Shown piece after piece: positions 25,032 through 36,539 of a stretch of 64,000 nt of DNA (position 1 is its first letter; each line of letters begins with the position of its first letter). This DNA is from an uncultured Pelagibacteraceae bacterium (lineage in GTDB: Bacteria; Pseudomonadota; Alphaproteobacteria; Pelagibacterales; Pelagibacteraceae). A program made the position numbers and the translations under genes. The notes beneath the pieces were generated by a model. The model was not told the origin of the DNA. It worked only from the letters and a program-made list of their open reading frames with translations, and did not search any database. The DNA lies in NCBI GenBank assembly GCA_902518155.1, contig CABYFA010000002.1:62001-126000 (forward strand), given 5' to 3'.

Positions 25032-25643
25032 ATGACAAATAAAATATCAGAACATATGAGCACTTTAGTACCTATGGTTGTTGAACAATCAAGTAAGGGA
25101 GAAAGAGCATATGATATTTACTCTAGACTATTAAAAGAGAGAATAATTTTTCTAACAGGTCAAATTAATGATAATGTTGCTTCTCTAGTTACTGCTCAAC
25201 TTTTATTTTTGGAGGCAGAAGATCCTAAAAAAGAAATTTATTTATACATAAATAGTCCTGGGGGTCTAGTAACTGCGGGTCTTGGTATCTACGATACAAT
25301 GCAATATGTGAAACCAGATATTTCCACATTATGTATCGGACAAGCAGCGTCAATGGGATCATTTTTACTTTCAGCGGGAAAAAAAGGTAAAAGATTTTCA
25401 TTACCAAATTCTAGAATAATGGTTCATCAACCATCTGCTGGTTTTCAAGGACAAGCAACTGATATTGAGATTCATGCTAATGAAGTTTTATCTCTAAAAA
25501 AAAGACTGAATGAAATTTATTCAAAACACACAGGTAAATCAGTAGACGAAATCAAATCTGCCCTTGAAAGAGATAACTTCATGACTGCTGATGCTGCTAA
25601 GTCATTTGGTCTGATAGATGAAGTGGTAGAAAAAAGATCTTAA
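25032..25643 (+). CDS. clpP: ATP-dependent Clp protease proteolytic subunit
   Basis: Serine peptidase of the ClpXP protease, 203 residues. Catalytic Ser lies in [11 protein letters not shown] near residue 100 and catalytic His in [11 protein letters not shown] near 125; the [12 protein letters not shown] and [11 protein letters not shown] blocks are standard. It lies between tig and clpX, 32 bases after tig. The segment before [16 protein letters not shown] is the short N-terminal propeptide-like region. Confidence 0.97.
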   Translation: MTNKISEHMSTLVPMVVEQSSKGERAYDIYSRLLKERIIFLTGQINDNVASLVTAQLLFLEAEDPKKEIYLYINSPGGLVTAGLGIYDTMQYVKPDISTLCIGQAASMGSFLLSAGKKGKRFSLPNSRIMVHQPSAGFQGQATDIEIHANEVLSLKKRLNEIYSKHTGKSVDEIKSALERDNFMTADAAKSFGLIDEVVEKRS

Positions 25644-25732
25644 TACACAAGATATTGACATCAAATTATTAGAAACTTGATTAACATAAGTCTCTTATAA
25701 TAAAGTAATTAAGTTGATTCGTTATATAAACT

Positions 25733-27001
25733 ATGAATACAAATAACAAAAACATTTTATATTGTTCTTTCTGCGGAAAGAGTCAGCACGAAGTTAGAAA
25801 ACTTATTGCAGGCCCAACTGTTTTTATCTGCGATGAGTGTGTTGAACTTTGTATGGATATCATCAAAGAGGAGAGCAAAGATACTTTTGTAAAACATCAA
25901 GATGGGCTACCTTCACCAAAAGAAATTTGTTCAGTTTTAGATGATTATGTAATTGGACAATCACATGCAAAAAAAGTTTTATCTGTAGCGGTTCATAATC
26001 ATTACAAAAGACTTAATTATGAGAATAAAACAAGTAAAAATGTAGAACTTGCTAAATCAAATATTTTATTAGTTGGACCAACTGGATGTGGAAAAACTTT
26101 ATTGGCACAAACACTGGCTAGAATTTTAGATGTTCCATTTACAATGGCTGATGCAACTACATTAACTGAGGCAGGTTATGTTGGTGAAGATGTTGAAAAT
26201 ATTATTCTAAAGTTATTACAAGCTGCAGACTATAATGTTGAAAAAGCACAACGTGGAATTGTTTATATAGATGAGGTTGATAAAATTAGTAGAAAATCTG
26301 AGAACCCATCTATAACTAGAGATGTTTCAGGTGAAGGTGTACAGCAAGCGCTTTTAAAAATAATGGAAGGAACAATAGCAAGTGTTCCACCACAAGGTGG
26401 AAGAAAACATCCTCAGCAAGAATTTTTACAAGTTGATACAACAAATATTTTATTTATTTGTGGTGGTGCTTTTGCAGGATTAGATAAAATTATATCACAA
26501 AGAGACAAGGGAACCTCAATTGGTTTTGGTGCTGATGTAAAAAATACACAAGACAAAAAGACTGGTGAATGGATGAAAGGTTTAGAACCTGAAGATTTAT
26601 TAAGATATGGACTTATCCCAGAATTTATTGGACGATTACCGATGATTGCTACTTTAGACGATTTAGACGAAAAATCTTTAATCAAAATATTGCAAGAGCC
26701 AAAAAATTCTTTAACAAAACAATATCAAGAATTATTTAAATTAGATGGTGCAAAACTAAGTTTTAAAGAAAGTGCATTAAAAGAAATTGCCCTCAAAGCA
26801 ATTAGAAAAAAAACAGGAGCAAGAGGTTTAAGATCAATTTTGGAAAATATTTTACTTAAGACGATGTATGATTTACCTAGTCAAGAAAATATTAAAGAAG
26901 TTATAGTTGATGCTGCATCTGTAAAAGGGCAATCACAGCCAATAATAGTTCATTCAGAATCGGACGATAAATCAAAGCCTAGTAAGACCTCAGCGGCGTA
27001 A
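25733..27001 (+). CDS. clpX: ATP-dependent Clp protease ATPase subunit ClpX
   Basis: AAA+ unfoldase that feeds substrates to ClpP, 422 residues. The N-terminal zinc-binding domain has the four Cys of [11 protein letters not shown] and CDECVELC; Walker A is GPTGCGKT near residue 115, Walker B is [10 protein letters not shown], and the pore and sensor regions follow. A 90-base gap separates it from clpP and contains a TATAAT box (25696-25701) that may give it a separate promoter. Confidence 0.97.
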   Translation: MNTNNKNILYCSFCGKSQHEVRKLIAGPTVFICDECVELCMDIIKEESKDTFVKHQDGLPSPKEICSVLDDYVIGQSHAKKVLSVAVHNHYKRLNYENKTSKNVELAKSNILLVGPTGCGKTLLAQTLARILDVPFTMADATTLTEAGYVGEDVENIILKLLQAADYNVEKAQRGIVYIDEVDKISRKSENPSITRDVSGEGVQQALLKIMEGTIASVPPQGGRKHPQQEFLQVDTTNILFICGGAFAGLDKIISQRDKGTSIGFGADVKNTQDKKTGEWMKGLEPEDLLRYGLIPEFIGRLPMIATLDDLDEKSLIKILQEPKNSLTKQYQELFKLDGAKLSFKESALKEIALKAIRKKTGARGLRSILENILLKTMYDLPSQENIKEVIVDAASVKGQSQPIIVHSESDDKSKPSKTSAA

Positions 27002-27062
27002 TATCCTTAATAAATAAGAAAAAGGTATTGCAATATAATTTATAATATCCATATTCATATTT

Positions 27063-29441
27063 ATGGATGTGAAATTTTCATTACCTTTATTACCGCTCAG
27101 AGACATAGTGGTGTTTCCAAGTATGGTGATTCCTCTATTCGTAGGTAGAGATAAATCTATCTCTGCACTTAATGAAGTAATGAAAAAAGAAAAAAAAATC
27201 ATTTTAGTAACTCAAAAGAACTCAGAAATAGATGATCCAAAAAAGACAGACATCTTCATGTATGGTTGTGAAGGTAGTATTCTTCAACTTTTAAAATTAC
27301 CAGATGGAACTGTCAAAGTTTTAGTGGAAGGAGTTAAAAGGGTTAAGATTTTAGATTTTAAAGACAATGAAAAATTCATTACTTGTGAATTTACTCACTA
27401 CAATGACATTATAACTAAAGATGAAGATCTATATCCGCTAGCTGCAACAGCTTTAAGAAGATTAGAAAAGTTAACATCTATTAATAAAAAAATTTCTAAT
27501 GAAACTATTAATTCTATCAAACAATTAAAAGACCCTTCACAGATTGCTGATAATATTGCATCACATATAACTGCAACTATTTCAGAAAAACAACAAATTT
27601 TCGAGACCATAGATGTTAAGAAAAGATTAAATGCAATAATTAAGATAATGGAGAATGAAACAAGCATAATTGGTGTTGAAAAAAGAATTCGTGGAAGAGT
27701 CAAAACGCAAATGGAAAAAACTCAAAGAGAATATTATTTAAATGAACAACTTAAAGCTATTCAAAAAGAGTTAGGTGAAATAGAAGATGGAAAAGATGAA
27801 AATACTAGCCTTAATAAAGCAATTATTAAAGCAAGAATGCCTAAAGAGGTTGAAAAGAAATGTTTGCAGGAATTAAAAAAATTAAAAAATATGAGTCCAA
27901 TGTCAGCTGAGGCAACAGTTGTAAGAAATTATTTAGATTGGATGACAGAACTTCCATGGCATAAAAAAAGCGCTGTAGACATTGATCTAAAAAAAGCTTT
28001 AGAAATTTTAGATAAAGATCATTTCGGTTTGGAAAAAGTAAAAGAAAGAATTATTGAATTCTTAGCTGTCCAAAAAAGAATGGAAAAAATAAAAGGACCT
28101 ATTTTATGTTTGGTAGGTCCCCCTGGTGTTGGTAAAACATCTTTAGGAAAATCAATAGCAAAAGCTACTAACAGAGAATTTGTAAGAATGTCAGTTGGTG
28201 GAATGAGAGATGAAGCAGAAATAAGAGGACACAGAAGAACATACATAGGTTCTCTACCTGGTAAAATAATCCAAATGATGAAAAAAGCAGGTACAAAAAA
28301 TCCATTAATTCTCTTAGACGAGATTGATAAAATTGGTAATGATTATCGAGGTGACCCATCTTCAGCATTACTGGAAGCTTTAGATCCTGAGCAAAACACG
28401 ACTTTTAACGATCATTACCTTGAAGTAGATTATGATTTATCTGATGTTATGTTTGTTACAACAGCTAACACTTTAAATATACTTCCTCCTCTATTAGATA
28501 GGATGGAAGTCATAAGGCTCGCGGGTTATACAGAAGATGAAAAGATAAATATTGCAAATAAATATTTATTACCAAAACAAATTAAAGATAATGGCGTTAA
28601 AGAAAAAGAGATGAGTTTACAAAATGACATTATTCAAGAAATTATCAGAAGTTATACAAAGGAGTCTGGTGTCAGAAATTTAGAAAGAGAAATTTCTAAA
28701 GTCGCCAGAAAAGTAGTTAAGAAAGTTGTTTCTGGAGAGGAAAAAGAGGTTAAGATTAATAAAGAAAATTTGTCAGATTTTTTAGGAGTTCCTAAGTTTA
28801 AATCAGGTGAGTTGGAAACTGAAAATAGAGTAGGAATAGTTACTGGATTGGCATGGACTGAGTATGGGGGGGAAATTTTGAAAATTGAAACTGTCACAAT
28901 GCCAGGTAAAGGAAGAATGCAAATAACAGGTAAGCTTGGAGATGTAATGCAAGAGTCAGTAAAAGCTGCAAAATCTTTTGTTAGATCTAAATGTTTAGAA
29001 TATGGAATAATACCTCCATTGTTTGAGAAAAAAGATTTTCATATTCACGTTCCAGAGGGTGCTACACCAAAAGATGGCCCATCTGCAGGAATTGGGATGG
29101 TTACTTCAATAGTATCTTCTATAACAAACATTCCAGTTAAAAGAGATGTTGCAATGACAGGTGAGGTTACTTTAACAGGTCAAGTATTACCAATTGGTGG
29201 TTTAAAAGAAAAACTTATTGCAGCGCATAGAGCAGGAATCAAAGAAGTTTTAATTCCAAAAGAAAATGAGAAAGATTTGGTTGATATGCCAAAAAAAATA
29301 ATTGATGAAATTAAAATAACTCCCGTTGAGTATGCCGACGAAGTTTTAAAGATTGCTTTAACTAAGGAGCTCAAAAAAACAGAGTGGGTCGAAGTTGATA
29401 TTTCTAAAAAAGACGACAAGTCTCAAGCAAGTATTCAATAA
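27063..29441 (+). CDS. lon: ATP-dependent protease La
   Basis: Lon protease, 792 residues, degrading misfolded and regulatory proteins. The N-terminal LON domain begins LPLLPLRDIVVFPSMVIPLF, the AAA+ module has Walker A GPPGVGKTS near residue 355, and the C-terminal serine protease domain has the catalytic Ser in PKDGPSAGIGM near 675 and the catalytic Lys in GGLKEKLIAAHRAG near 718. It closes the tig-clpP-clpX-lon cluster. Normal length, no disruption. Confidence 0.97.
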   Translation: MDVKFSLPLLPLRDIVVFPSMVIPLFVGRDKSISALNEVMKKEKKIILVTQKNSEIDDPKKTDIFMYGCEGSILQLLKLPDGTVKVLVEGVKRVKILDFKDNEKFITCEFTHYNDIITKDEDLYPLAATALRRLEKLTSINKKISNETINSIKQLKDPSQIADNIASHITATISEKQQIFETIDVKKRLNAIIKIMENETSIIGVEKRIRGRVKTQMEKTQREYYLNEQLKAIQKELGEIEDGKDENTSLNKAIIKARMPKEVEKKCLQELKKLKNMSPMSAEATVVRNYLDWMTELPWHKKSAVDIDLKKALEILDKDHFGLEKVKERIIEFLAVQKRMEKIKGPILCLVGPPGVGKTSLGKSIAKATNREFVRMSVGGMRDEAEIRGHRRTYIGSLPGKIIQMMKKAGTKNPLILLDEIDKIGNDYRGDPSSALLEALDPEQNTTFNDHYLEVDYDLSDVMFVTTANTLNILPPLLDRMEVIRLAGYTEDEKINIANKYLLPKQIKDNGVKEKEMSLQNDIIQEIIRSYTKESGVRNLEREISKVARKVVKKVVSGEEKEVKINKENLSDFLGVPKFKSGELETENRVGIVTGLAWTEYGGEILKIETVTMPGKGRMQITGKLGDVMQESVKAAKSFVRSKCLEYGIIPPLFEKKDFHIHVPEGATPKDGPSAGIGMVTSIVSSITNIPVKRDVAMTGEVTLTGQVLPIGGLKEKLIAAHRAGIKEVLIPKENEKDLVDMPKKIIDEIKITPVEYADEVLKIALTKELKKTEWVEVDISKKDDKSQASIQ

Positions 29442-29452
29442 AAAATTTATTT

Positions 29453-29572
29453 ATGGAATTATATATAATTTTATTAATTGTAGTTTTTGTCACTTATTAT
29501 TTAATAAGACCAACATCTAAAATAGAGAAAGATAATTTTAACTCCAAAAATAATTGGAGAGGTGGGTTTTAA
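29453..29572 (+). CDS. Small membrane protein ORF after lon
   Basis: A 39-codon ORF with one N-terminal hydrophobic span (MELYIILLIVVFVTYYLI) and a polar tail ending NNWRGGF. It lies 11 bases after lon and before the tRNA promoter. The membrane-span-plus-polar-tail design resembles the other tiny ORFs of this window. Function unknown. Confidence 0.5.
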   Translation: MELYIILLIVVFVTYYLIRPTSKIEKDNFNSKNNWRGGF

Positions 29573-29606
29573 AAAATTATCATTTATTTATAACAACTAA
29601 TTAATC

Positions 29607-29634
29607 TTGACCTTATTTAACTAAAAGATATAAC
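29607..29634 (+). promoter_or_regulatory. Promoter of tRNA-Val/tRNA-Asp
   Basis: TTGACC (29607-29612) and TATAAC (29629-29634) with a 16-base spacer, about 15 bases before the mature 5' end of tRNA-Val. It could also drive the nuo operon by read-through. Confidence 0.65.
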
Positions 29635-29649
29635 CAACATTTTGGTTTT

Positions 29650-29725
29650 GGGCGGTTAGCTCAGTTGGTAGAGCATCTCGTTTACACCGAGGGGGTCAAA
29701 GGTTCGAGTCCTTTACTGCCCACCA
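29650..29725 (+). tRNA. tRNA-Val (anticodon UAC)
   Basis: 76-base cloverleaf: acceptor GGGCGGT pairs with ACTGCCC (one G-U), followed by discriminator A and an encoded CCA. The anticodon stem TCTCG/CGAGG holds loop TTTACAC, anticodon TAC (Val). The T arm is GGTTCGAGTCC. Confidence 0.97.
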
Positions 29726-29739
29726 AAAGAATCAAAAGT

Positions 29740-29816
29740 GGGGGTGTAGCTCAGTTGGTTAGAGCGATCGCCTGTCACGCGATAGGTCGAGGGTTCGAGT
29801 CCCTTCACTCCCGCCA
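29740..29816 (+). tRNA. tRNA-Asp (anticodon GUC)
   Basis: 77-base cloverleaf: acceptor GGGGGTG pairs with CACTCCC (one G-U), discriminator G, encoded CCA. The anticodon stem ATCGC/GCGAT encloses loop CTGTCAC, anticodon GTC (Asp). It lies 14 bases after tRNA-Val, so both come from one precursor. Confidence 0.97.
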
Positions 29817-29825
29817 CTTATTTAA

Positions 29826-29903
29826 TTTAAAGCTGATAATCGTTATCAAATGAGCTGTATATTTTGAATAATGTGACCTAACACCACTTCATCTAGCTTT
29901 AAA
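29826..29903 (+). promoter_or_regulatory. Possible structured leader before nuoA
   Basis: A perfect 9-bp inverted repeat, TTTAAAGCT (29826-29834) and AGCTTTAAA (29895-29903), encloses 60 bases and a small inner hairpin GATAA-TCG-TTATC (29835-29847), ending 20 bases before the nuoA ATG. It could be a 5' leader structure or tRNA-operon processing signal. The arms are AT-rich, so chance occurrence is possible. Confidence 0.25.
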
Positions 29904-29922
29904 AAATGATATATATTCCACC

Positions 29923-30291
29923 ATGACAGCGGAATTTTTAAAAGATTATTTACCTATAATATTATTCCTAATTATAGCATTAGGACTTAGTTGCGCCTTT
30001 ATAGTAATTAATTTTATCTTATCTCCAAAAAATCCAGATCCAGAAAAGTTATCAGCTTATGAATGTGGATTTGAACCATTCCAAGATTCAAGAATGGAAT
30101 TTGATGTGAGGTTTTATTTAGTTGCAATTTTATTTATTATTTTTGACCTTGAAATCGCATTTTTATTTCCATGGGCAATTTCTTTGGGAAATATTGGTAT
30201 CTTGGGTTTTACGTCAATGATGATTTTTTTGTTCATACTTACAATCGGATTTATTTATGAATGGAAAAAAGGTGCATTAGACTGGGAATAA
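29923..30291 (+). CDS. nuoA: NADH-quinone oxidoreductase subunit A
   Basis: Small membrane subunit of respiratory complex I, 122 residues with three spans. The conserved loop [20 protein letters not shown] near residues 45-65 includes the Cys of the quinone-site loop, and [20 protein letters not shown]-like residues follow. First gene of a complete nuoA-N operon on the plus strand. Confidence 0.96.
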   Translation: MTAEFLKDYLPIILFLIIALGLSCAFIVINFILSPKNPDPEKLSAYECGFEPFQDSRMEFDVRFYLVAILFIIFDLEIAFLFPWAISLGNIGILGFTSMMIFLFILTIGFIYEWKKGALDWE

Positions 30292-30302
30292 AATTTTTTT
30301 AA

Positions 30303-30818
30303 ATGAATAATAAATTAGATCAAGTACCTGATGAATTTAAACAACTTGCGGAAGATTTTGGCAAGAATGGATTTATAACTACTTCATTAGAAAATTTAGT
30401 AAATTGGTCGAGATCTGGATCATTGCATTGGATGACTTTTGGTCTTGCTTGCTGTGCGGTTGAAATGATGCAAACAGCCATGCCAAGATATGATCTTGAG
30501 AGATTTGGTGCTGCTCCCAGGGGATCACCTAGACAATCTGATGTTATGATTGTTGCGGGTACTTTAACAAATAAGATGGCACCAGCATTAAGAAAAGTTT
30601 ATGATCAAATGCCAGAACCAAGATACGTTATATCAATGGGTAGTTGTGCTAATGGTGGGGGTTATTATCATTATTCATATTCTGTTGTAAGAGGTTGTGA
30701 TCGTATTGTACCCGTTGATGTTTATGTGCCAGGCTGTCCACCTTCTGCTGAAGCATTGTTATATGGAATAATGCAATTACAAAAAAAAATTAGAAATAAA
30801 GGATCTTTTAACAGGTAA
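30303..30818 (+). CDS. nuoB: NADH-quinone oxidoreductase subunit B
   Basis: Carries iron-sulfur cluster N2, the last in the electron path to quinone; 171 residues. Tandem Cys in [11 protein letters not shown] near residues 50-60, plus Cys in [20 protein letters not shown] and [17 protein letters not shown] complete the ligand set. It starts 11 bases after nuoA. Confidence 0.97.
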   Translation: MNNKLDQVPDEFKQLAEDFGKNGFITTSLENLVNWSRSGSLHWMTFGLACCAVEMMQTAMPRYDLERFGAAPRGSPRQSDVMIVAGTLTNKMAPALRKVYDQMPEPRYVISMGSCANGGGYYHYSYSVVRGCDRIVPVDVYVPGCPPSAEALLYGIMQLQKKIRNKGSFNR

Positions 30819-30819
30819 T

Positions 30820-31425
30820 ATGAATAATTTAATCGATTTAGAGAAAAAGATAAATTCAGAACTTACGACAAAAATCAATAAGACTACAATTAAACATAAT
30901 CAAATTTATGTTGAAATTGATAAAGATGATTTAATTGACGTTGTCTTATTTATAAAAACAAACAAAGATACTAAGTTTAGACAGCTTATTGATATTACAG
31001 TTGTAGACTATCCTGAGGAAACTCAAAGATTTAAGATTGTGTATTTATTTTTAAGTCACGAGTTTAATCATAGAATGATCCTAAGTTATTCTATCAATGA
31101 AAATGAGCTTATCTCTTCTCTAACATCTGTATTTCCATCGGCTAATTGGATGGAAAGAGAAGTTTTTGATATGTATGGCGTAAATTTTAAAAATCATCCT
31201 GATTTAAGAAGAATTTTGACCGACTATGGTTTTGAAGGCCACCCATTAAGAAAAGATTTTCCTTTGACTGGCCATTCGGAAGTTAGATATAGCGAAGAGA
31301 AAAAAAAAGTTATCAATGAACCTGTAAAACTAGAGCAGAATTATAGAAATTTTGATTATGAAAGTCCTTGGGAAGGAACAAAATATATAAAAGAAATATC
31401 AGAAACTAATGACAAAAAAAATTAA
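30820..31425 (+). CDS. nuoC: NADH-quinone oxidoreductase subunit C
   Basis: Peripheral-arm 30-kDa-type subunit, 201 residues. The family signature ERE-x-x-DMYG is seen in [20 protein letters not shown] near residue 110, followed by [20 protein letters not shown]. It is separate from nuoD, as in alphaproteobacteria and mitochondria, with a 17-base overlap between the genes. Confidence 0.97.
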   Translation: MNNLIDLEKKINSELTTKINKTTIKHNQIYVEIDKDDLIDVVLFIKTNKDTKFRQLIDITVVDYPEETQRFKIVYLFLSHEFNHRMILSYSINENELISSLTSVFPSANWMEREVFDMYGVNFKNHPDLRRILTDYGFEGHPLRKDFPLTGHSEVRYSEEKKKVINEPVKLEQNYRNFDYESPWEGTKYIKEISETNDKKN

Positions 31426-32584
31426 AAATCTAAATTTGAATTTTGGTCCACAACATCCTGCTGCTCATGGTGTGTTAAGACTGATTCTTGAACTGGATGG
31501 AGAGGTTGTGGAAAAAGCAGACCCGCATATTGGATTGTTACATCGAGGAACAGAAAAATTAATTGAAAATAAAACATATATGCAAGCTGTTCCATATTTT
31601 GATCGACTTGATTATGTAGCTCCAATGAACCAAGAACATGCTTTTGCCTTAGCTATAGAAAAAATTCTAGATATCGATGTTCCAATAAGAGCACAATATA
31701 TAAGAGTTATGTTTTGTGAAATCGGAAGAATATTAAGTCATATATTAAATGTTACTACTCAAGCTCTAGATGTTGGTGCTTTAACGCCATCATTATGGGG
31801 ATTTGAAGAAAGAGAGACATTAATGACTTTTTACGAACGAGCATCTGGATCAAGATTACACGCAAATTATTTCAGAGCTGGCGGAGTTCATCAAGATTTA
31901 CCAGCTGGTTTAGAAAATGATATAGCGAAATTTTGTGAAACTTTTCCAAAAATAATAAATGATCTTGAGAACCTTTTAACTGACAATAGAATATTTAAGC
32001 AAAGAAATGTAGATATTGGAGTGGTAACCAAAGATGACGCATTAGACTACTCTTTTAGTGGTGTAATGATTAGAGGTTCAGGGATCCCTTGGGATTTAAG
32101 AAAATCTCAACCCTACGATTGTTATGATCAATTAGAATTTAAAATTCCAGTAGGTAAAAATGGTGATTGTTACGATCGATACTTATGTAGAATTGAGGAA
32201 ATGAAAGAAAGTGTATCAATTATAAAACAATGTTTAGCAAGGATGGAAAAAGGTCCAATTAAAACTTTTGATGGTAAAATATCTCCACCATCTAAAGCAG
32301 AAATAAAACAATCTATGGAAGCATTGATACATCACTTTAAACTATTTACTGAGGGATATCGTGTACCAAAAGATGAAATTTATACTGCCGTCGAAGCACC
32401 TAAAGGTGAATTTGGTGTTTATTTAATCTCAGATGGATCAAGTAAACCTTACAAGTGTAAGATTCGAGCGCCAGGATTTTCACATTTACAATCAATGGAT
32501 TATTTAATTAAGGGTCACATGTTAGCGGATGTGCCTGCTGTTCTTGGTTCACTTGATATAGTTTTTGGGGAGGTCGATAGATGA
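31409..32584 (+). CDS. nuoD: NADH-quinone oxidoreductase subunit D
   Basis: 49-kDa-type subunit that forms the quinone pocket with NuoB, 391 residues. The N-terminal [20 protein letters not shown] block includes the quinone-site His, [10 protein letters not shown] follows, and the C-terminus ends DIVFGEVDR, as is usual. It overlaps nuoC at its start and nuoE at its end (4 bases). Confidence 0.97.
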   Translation: MTKKIKNLNLNFGPQHPAAHGVLRLILELDGEVVEKADPHIGLLHRGTEKLIENKTYMQAVPYFDRLDYVAPMNQEHAFALAIEKILDIDVPIRAQYIRVMFCEIGRILSHILNVTTQALDVGALTPSLWGFEERETLMTFYERASGSRLHANYFRAGGVHQDLPAGLENDIAKFCETFPKIINDLENLLTDNRIFKQRNVDIGVVTKDDALDYSFSGVMIRGSGIPWDLRKSQPYDCYDQLEFKIPVGKNGDCYDRYLCRIEEMKESVSIIKQCLARMEKGPIKTFDGKISPPSKAEIKQSMEALIHHFKLFTEGYRVPKDEIYTAVEAPKGEFGVYLISDGSSKPYKCKIRAPGFSHLQSMDYLIKGHMLADVPAVLGSLDIVFGEVDR

Positions 32585-33189
32585 GTTTAAGAAGACCTGC
32601 AAAAAACCAACCTGAAAATTTTGAATTTAACGCTTCTTCGTTAGAGGCAGCAAAAAGTATTGTTGCTAAATATCCAGAAGGTAAACAACAAAGTGCTGTG
32701 ATGGCATTATTATATTTAGCTCAAAAACAAAATGATAACTGGATACCTTTAGCTGCAATGAAACACATCGCAAAATTTTTAGATATGCCATACATAAAAG
32801 TATATGAAGTTGCTACTTTCTATAGCATGTATAATTTATCACCTGTGGGTAAGTATTTTGTTCAAGTGTGTACCACAACTCCATGCATGATAAGGGGTGC
32901 AAATAAATTAGTCGAGGCATGTAAAGAAAAAATTTCAGAACATGAATCAGTCCTTTCAAATGATAAAAGTTGTTCGTGGATGGAAGTTGAGTGTCTTGGC
33001 GCATGTGTCAATGCCCCGATGATGCAAATTAATGATGACTATTATGAGGATCTTGATAAAGAAAAAACTTTAAAAATTTTGGATAAAATTCTCAACGGGG
33101 AAAAACCAACACCTGGCTCCTATAGAGGAAGAGTAAATAATGAACCAGAAAATAATAGAAAAACATTAATGGATCTAAAAAATGCTTAA
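32581..33189 (+). CDS. nuoE: NADH-quinone oxidoreductase subunit E
   Basis: 24-kDa-type subunit with the [2Fe-2S] cluster N1a, 202 residues. The four Cys ligands are in [10 protein letters not shown] and [16 protein letters not shown] (about residues 97-145). The C-terminal 35 residues are a polar extension. Overlaps nuoD by four bases and nuoF by eight. Confidence 0.97.
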   Translation: MSLRRPAKNQPENFEFNASSLEAAKSIVAKYPEGKQQSAVMALLYLAQKQNDNWIPLAAMKHIAKFLDMPYIKVYEVATFYSMYNLSPVGKYFVQVCTTTPCMIRGANKLVEACKEKISEHESVLSNDKSCSWMEVECLGACVNAPMMQINDDYYEDLDKEKTLKILDKILNGEKPTPGSYRGRVNNEPENNRKTLMDLKNA

Positions 33190-34510
33190 GGATCAAGACA
33201 GAATTTTTCAAAATTTATACAATGATTTGGGACCTGACCTAACTTCATCTCAAAAAAGAGGTGATTGGGTAAATACTAAAGAAATAACAGGTAAGGGTAG
33301 AGACTGGATTATAAATGAAATTAAAGACTCTCAACTTAGAGGAAGAGGTGGTGCAGGTTTTCCAACAGGTTTAAAATGGTCCTTTGCACCTAAAGAAGTC
33401 GGCACTAGACCACATTATTTAGTGATTAACGGAGATGAGTCTGAGCCAGGCACTTGTAAAGATAGAGATATTTTAAGATTTGAACCTCATAAATTAATTG
33501 AAGGTTGTTTGATTGCATCTTATGCAATTCAAGCACATGTTTGTTATATTTATATTAGAGGAGAATATTTTGTAGATGGACAAAAGTTACAAGCGGCAAT
33601 TGACGAAGCTTATGAAAAAAAACTATTAGGTAAAAACGCTGCAGGCACTGGGTGGGATCTAGATATTTATATTCACTATGGAGCTGGAGCATATATTTGT
33701 GGAGAAGAAACTGCATTACTAGAAAGTATTGAGGGAAAAAAAGGTCAACCAAGATTAAAACCTCCTTTTCCAGCACTAATAGGACTTTATGGTTGCCCAA
33801 CAATAATTAATAATGTGGAAACCATAGCTGTTGTACCAACTATCCTGAGAAGAGGTGGTAAATGGTTTGCGTCTTTGGGAAGAGAAAAAAATACAGGTAC
33901 TAAAATTTTTTGTATATCTGGAAATGTAAATAATCCTTGTAATGTTGAGGAAGAAATGAACATTCCATTAAAAGAACTAATTGAAGTACATGCTGGGGGT
34001 GTCATAGGTGGCTGGGATAATTTGCAAGCTGTTATACCTGGTGGATCATCAATGCCATTAATACCAAAAGATAAATGTGAGACTTTGACTATGGACTTCG
34101 ACTCATTAATGGCTGAAAAAAGTGGATTAGGTACAGCTGGTGTGGTTGTGATTAATAAAGATCAAGACATTATAAAATGTATGGCTCGAATAGCGAGATT
34201 TTATAAACATGAAAGTTGTGGCCAATGTACACCTTGTAGAGAAGGTTCAGGCTGGATGTGGAGAATGCTTGAAAGAATGGCAAAAGGAGAAGCATCTAAA
34301 GATGAGATAGATATGCTGGGTGATGTTACAAAACAAATAGAAGGTCATACGATTTGTGCATTTGGTGAGGGTTCTTCCTGGCCAGTTCAAGGTTTATTAA
34401 GACATTTCAAAGATGAAATTAAAAAAAGAAATAAATTTGATCCAATTGTAAAAGAAAATAAGAATATTCCTTATTTAGTAGATCAACACTTATTGGATAA
34501 AAATGCTTAA
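33182..34510 (+). CDS. nuoF: NADH-quinone oxidoreductase subunit F
   Basis: 51-kDa NADH-binding flavoprotein of complex I, 442 residues. NADH/FMN sites: [17 protein letters not shown] near residue 55, [15 protein letters not shown] near 85 and [19 protein letters not shown] near 168. The N3 [4Fe-4S] cluster ligands are in [12 protein letters not shown] near 345 with a further Cys in HTICAFGEG. Overlaps nuoE and nuoG by eight bases each. Confidence 0.97.
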   Translation: MLKDQDRIFQNLYNDLGPDLTSSQKRGDWVNTKEITGKGRDWIINEIKDSQLRGRGGAGFPTGLKWSFAPKEVGTRPHYLVINGDESEPGTCKDRDILRFEPHKLIEGCLIASYAIQAHVCYIYIRGEYFVDGQKLQAAIDEAYEKKLLGKNAAGTGWDLDIYIHYGAGAYICGEETALLESIEGKKGQPRLKPPFPALIGLYGCPTIINNVETIAVVPTILRRGGKWFASLGREKNTGTKIFCISGNVNNPCNVEEEMNIPLKELIEVHAGGVIGGWDNLQAVIPGGSSMPLIPKDKCETLTMDFDSLMAEKSGLGTAGVVVINKDQDIIKCMARIARFYKHESCGQCTPCREGSGWMWRMLERMAKGEASKDEIDMLGDVTKQIEGHTICAFGEGSSWPVQGLLRHFKDEIKKRNKFDPIVKENKNIPYLVDQHLLDKNA

Positions 34511-36536
34511 ATTAAAAGTTAACGATATTGAAGTAGAGGTTGAGGAAGGGTTGACTGTTCTCCAAGCTTGTGAGAAAGCAGGCGCAGAAATACCAAGATT
34601 TTGTTATCACGAAAAATTATCAATAGCTGGTAACTGTAGAATGTGTTTAGTTGAAATGGAAAAATCTCCAAAACCAATAGCCTCATGTGCAATGCCCGCA
34701 GCAGATGGAATGGTTATAAAAACTAATACTCCAAAAATAGAGAAATCAAGGAAAGGTGTGATGGAGTTTTTATTAGCAAATCATCCGTTGGATTGTCCAG
34801 TGTGTGATCAGGGTGGGGAATGTGATCTTCAAGATCAATCGATGTTTTATGGAATAGACAAGTCAAGATTTAAAGAAAACAAAAGAGCAGTGCCTGAGAA
34901 AAATATGGGTCCACTGATCAAAACTCAAATGACAAGATGTATTCATTGTACAAGGTGTGTGAGATTTGCAACCGAGATAGCTGGAGTTCCTGAGTTAGGT
35001 GCAATTGGAAGGGGTGAGGATATGCAAATTACTACATATTTAGAGCAATCAGTTCAATCAGAACTGTCAGGAAACGTAATCGATCTTTGTCCAGTAGGAG
35101 CTCTAACATCTAAGCCTTATGTTTTTGAAGCAAGACCATGGGAATTAAAGAAAACGCAGACAATTGATGTAATGGATGCGGTTGGTTCAAATATTCGAGT
35201 TGATACCTATGATTGGGAAGTGAAAAGAGTTTTACCTGTTATAAATGAAGATATAAATGAAGAGTGGATTTCAGATAAAACAAGATATGCTTGTGATGGA
35301 TTATTAAATCAAAGATTAGACACTCCTTATATAAAGTATAATAATAAATTTGAAAAAGCCTCTTGGAATGAGGTTTACAAAATCATCAAATCAAAAATAG
35401 AAAATGCAAATAAAGATAAAATTTGTGGATTTGTTGGTGATCTAACAAATATGGAGACAAGTTTTATTTTCAAAGAATTTTTAGAAAGAACAATTGATAC
35501 GAAAAAATATGATTTTAGATCTTCAAAAAGATTTATCGACAATTCTAAAAGAGAAAATTATTTATTCAATTCATCGATAAACGGAATTGAAGAAGCAGAT
35601 TTAATTTTATTGATAGGCACAAATCCTAGATTTGAAGCAACAATGATTAATGCGAGAATTCGAAAAGCATATTTAAGTAATAATACTAGAGTTATCTCTT
35701 TAAACGATCTTGGAGACCTAACTTACAACTATCAAAGTTTAAATGGGAAGGTAAAAACTATCAAAGATATATTTGAAAACAATGATGAATTATCAAAAGA
35801 AATTATTGAGTCAAAAAAACCAATGATTGTATTTGGCGAGTCTTTTTTTAAAATTAAATCAGCAAGTTATTTATTTAATTTATCTAAAGAATTTTTATCC
35901 AAGAATAATAAACTAAATGATGATTGGAATCCAATTAATATATTATCAGTGGATGCAGGTACAGTTGGAAATTTAGATTTAGATATCATTGATAAAAGTA
36001 ATAAAATTCTAGATGAACTTCATGAAAATAAATTTGAAATTATTTTTTTACTTGGCCAAGATAATTTAGATTTTAAAAAGAAAGATGAATTTATTATCTA
36101 TCAAGGAAGTCATGGAGATAGAGGTGCAGAAATTGCAGATATAATTTTACCCGGTGCTGCTTATACTGAACAATCTGGACATTACACTAACTTGGAAGGT
36201 AAATTACAAAAAGCTTATAAAGCATCTTACCCCCCAGGTGATGCAAAAGAGGACTGGCAAATTATAAATGATCTCGCTGAGATTATGAATAATAGAAAAC
36301 TTTTTAATGATAAAGATGAACTCGAAAGTAGTATGTTTAACTATTTAAAAGTGAATAAAGATCAGCAAACTTCAGAATTTGATCATGAATTTAATGAAAT
36401 CGATTTTACTGATGAATTTTTAAAAGTTGATTATAAAGACTACTATTTTTCTAATGTAATTGCACGTTCATCAAAAACTATGCTTGAATGTAATAACGCA
36501 AAAATTGATTTAAAAAAAACAGGGACAGAAGGTTAA
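34503..36536 (+). CDS. nuoG: NADH-quinone oxidoreductase subunit G
   Basis: 75-kDa subunit, 677 residues. The N-terminal [2Fe-2S] ligands are in [19 protein letters not shown], the His/Cys cluster N5 in [17 protein letters not shown], and N4 in [11 protein letters not shown] with [10 protein letters not shown]. The C-terminal half is the molybdopterin oxidoreductase-like domain without visible cofactor residues, as is normal for NuoG. Length is close to mitochondrial NDUFS1 without its presequence. Confidence 0.97.
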   Translation: MLKLKVNDIEVEVEEGLTVLQACEKAGAEIPRFCYHEKLSIAGNCRMCLVEMEKSPKPIASCAMPAADGMVIKTNTPKIEKSRKGVMEFLLANHPLDCPVCDQGGECDLQDQSMFYGIDKSRFKENKRAVPEKNMGPLIKTQMTRCIHCTRCVRFATEIAGVPELGAIGRGEDMQITTYLEQSVQSELSGNVIDLCPVGALTSKPYVFEARPWELKKTQTIDVMDAVGSNIRVDTYDWEVKRVLPVINEDINEEWISDKTRYACDGLLNQRLDTPYIKYNNKFEKASWNEVYKIIKSKIENANKDKICGFVGDLTNMETSFIFKEFLERTIDTKKYDFRSSKRFIDNSKRENYLFNSSINGIEEADLILLIGTNPRFEATMINARIRKAYLSNNTRVISLNDLGDLTYNYQSLNGKVKTIKDIFENNDELSKEIIESKKPMIVFGESFFKIKSASYLFNLSKEFLSKNNKLNDDWNPINILSVDAGTVGNLDLDIIDKSNKILDELHENKFEIIFLLGQDNLDFKKKDEFIIYQGSHGDRGAEIADIILPGAAYTEQSGHYTNLEGKLQKAYKASYPPGDAKEDWQIINDLAEIMNNRKLFNDKDELESSMFNYLKVNKDQQTSEFDHEFNEIDFTDEFLKVDYKDYYFSNVIARSSKTMLECNNAKIDLKKTGTEG

Positions 36537-36539
36537 TTC

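Noticed and set aside
25655-25701. TTGACA upstream of clpX as a -35 box
   Set aside because: The only good TATAAT lies 35 bases downstream, too far; spacing at 17 bases gives no -10 match.
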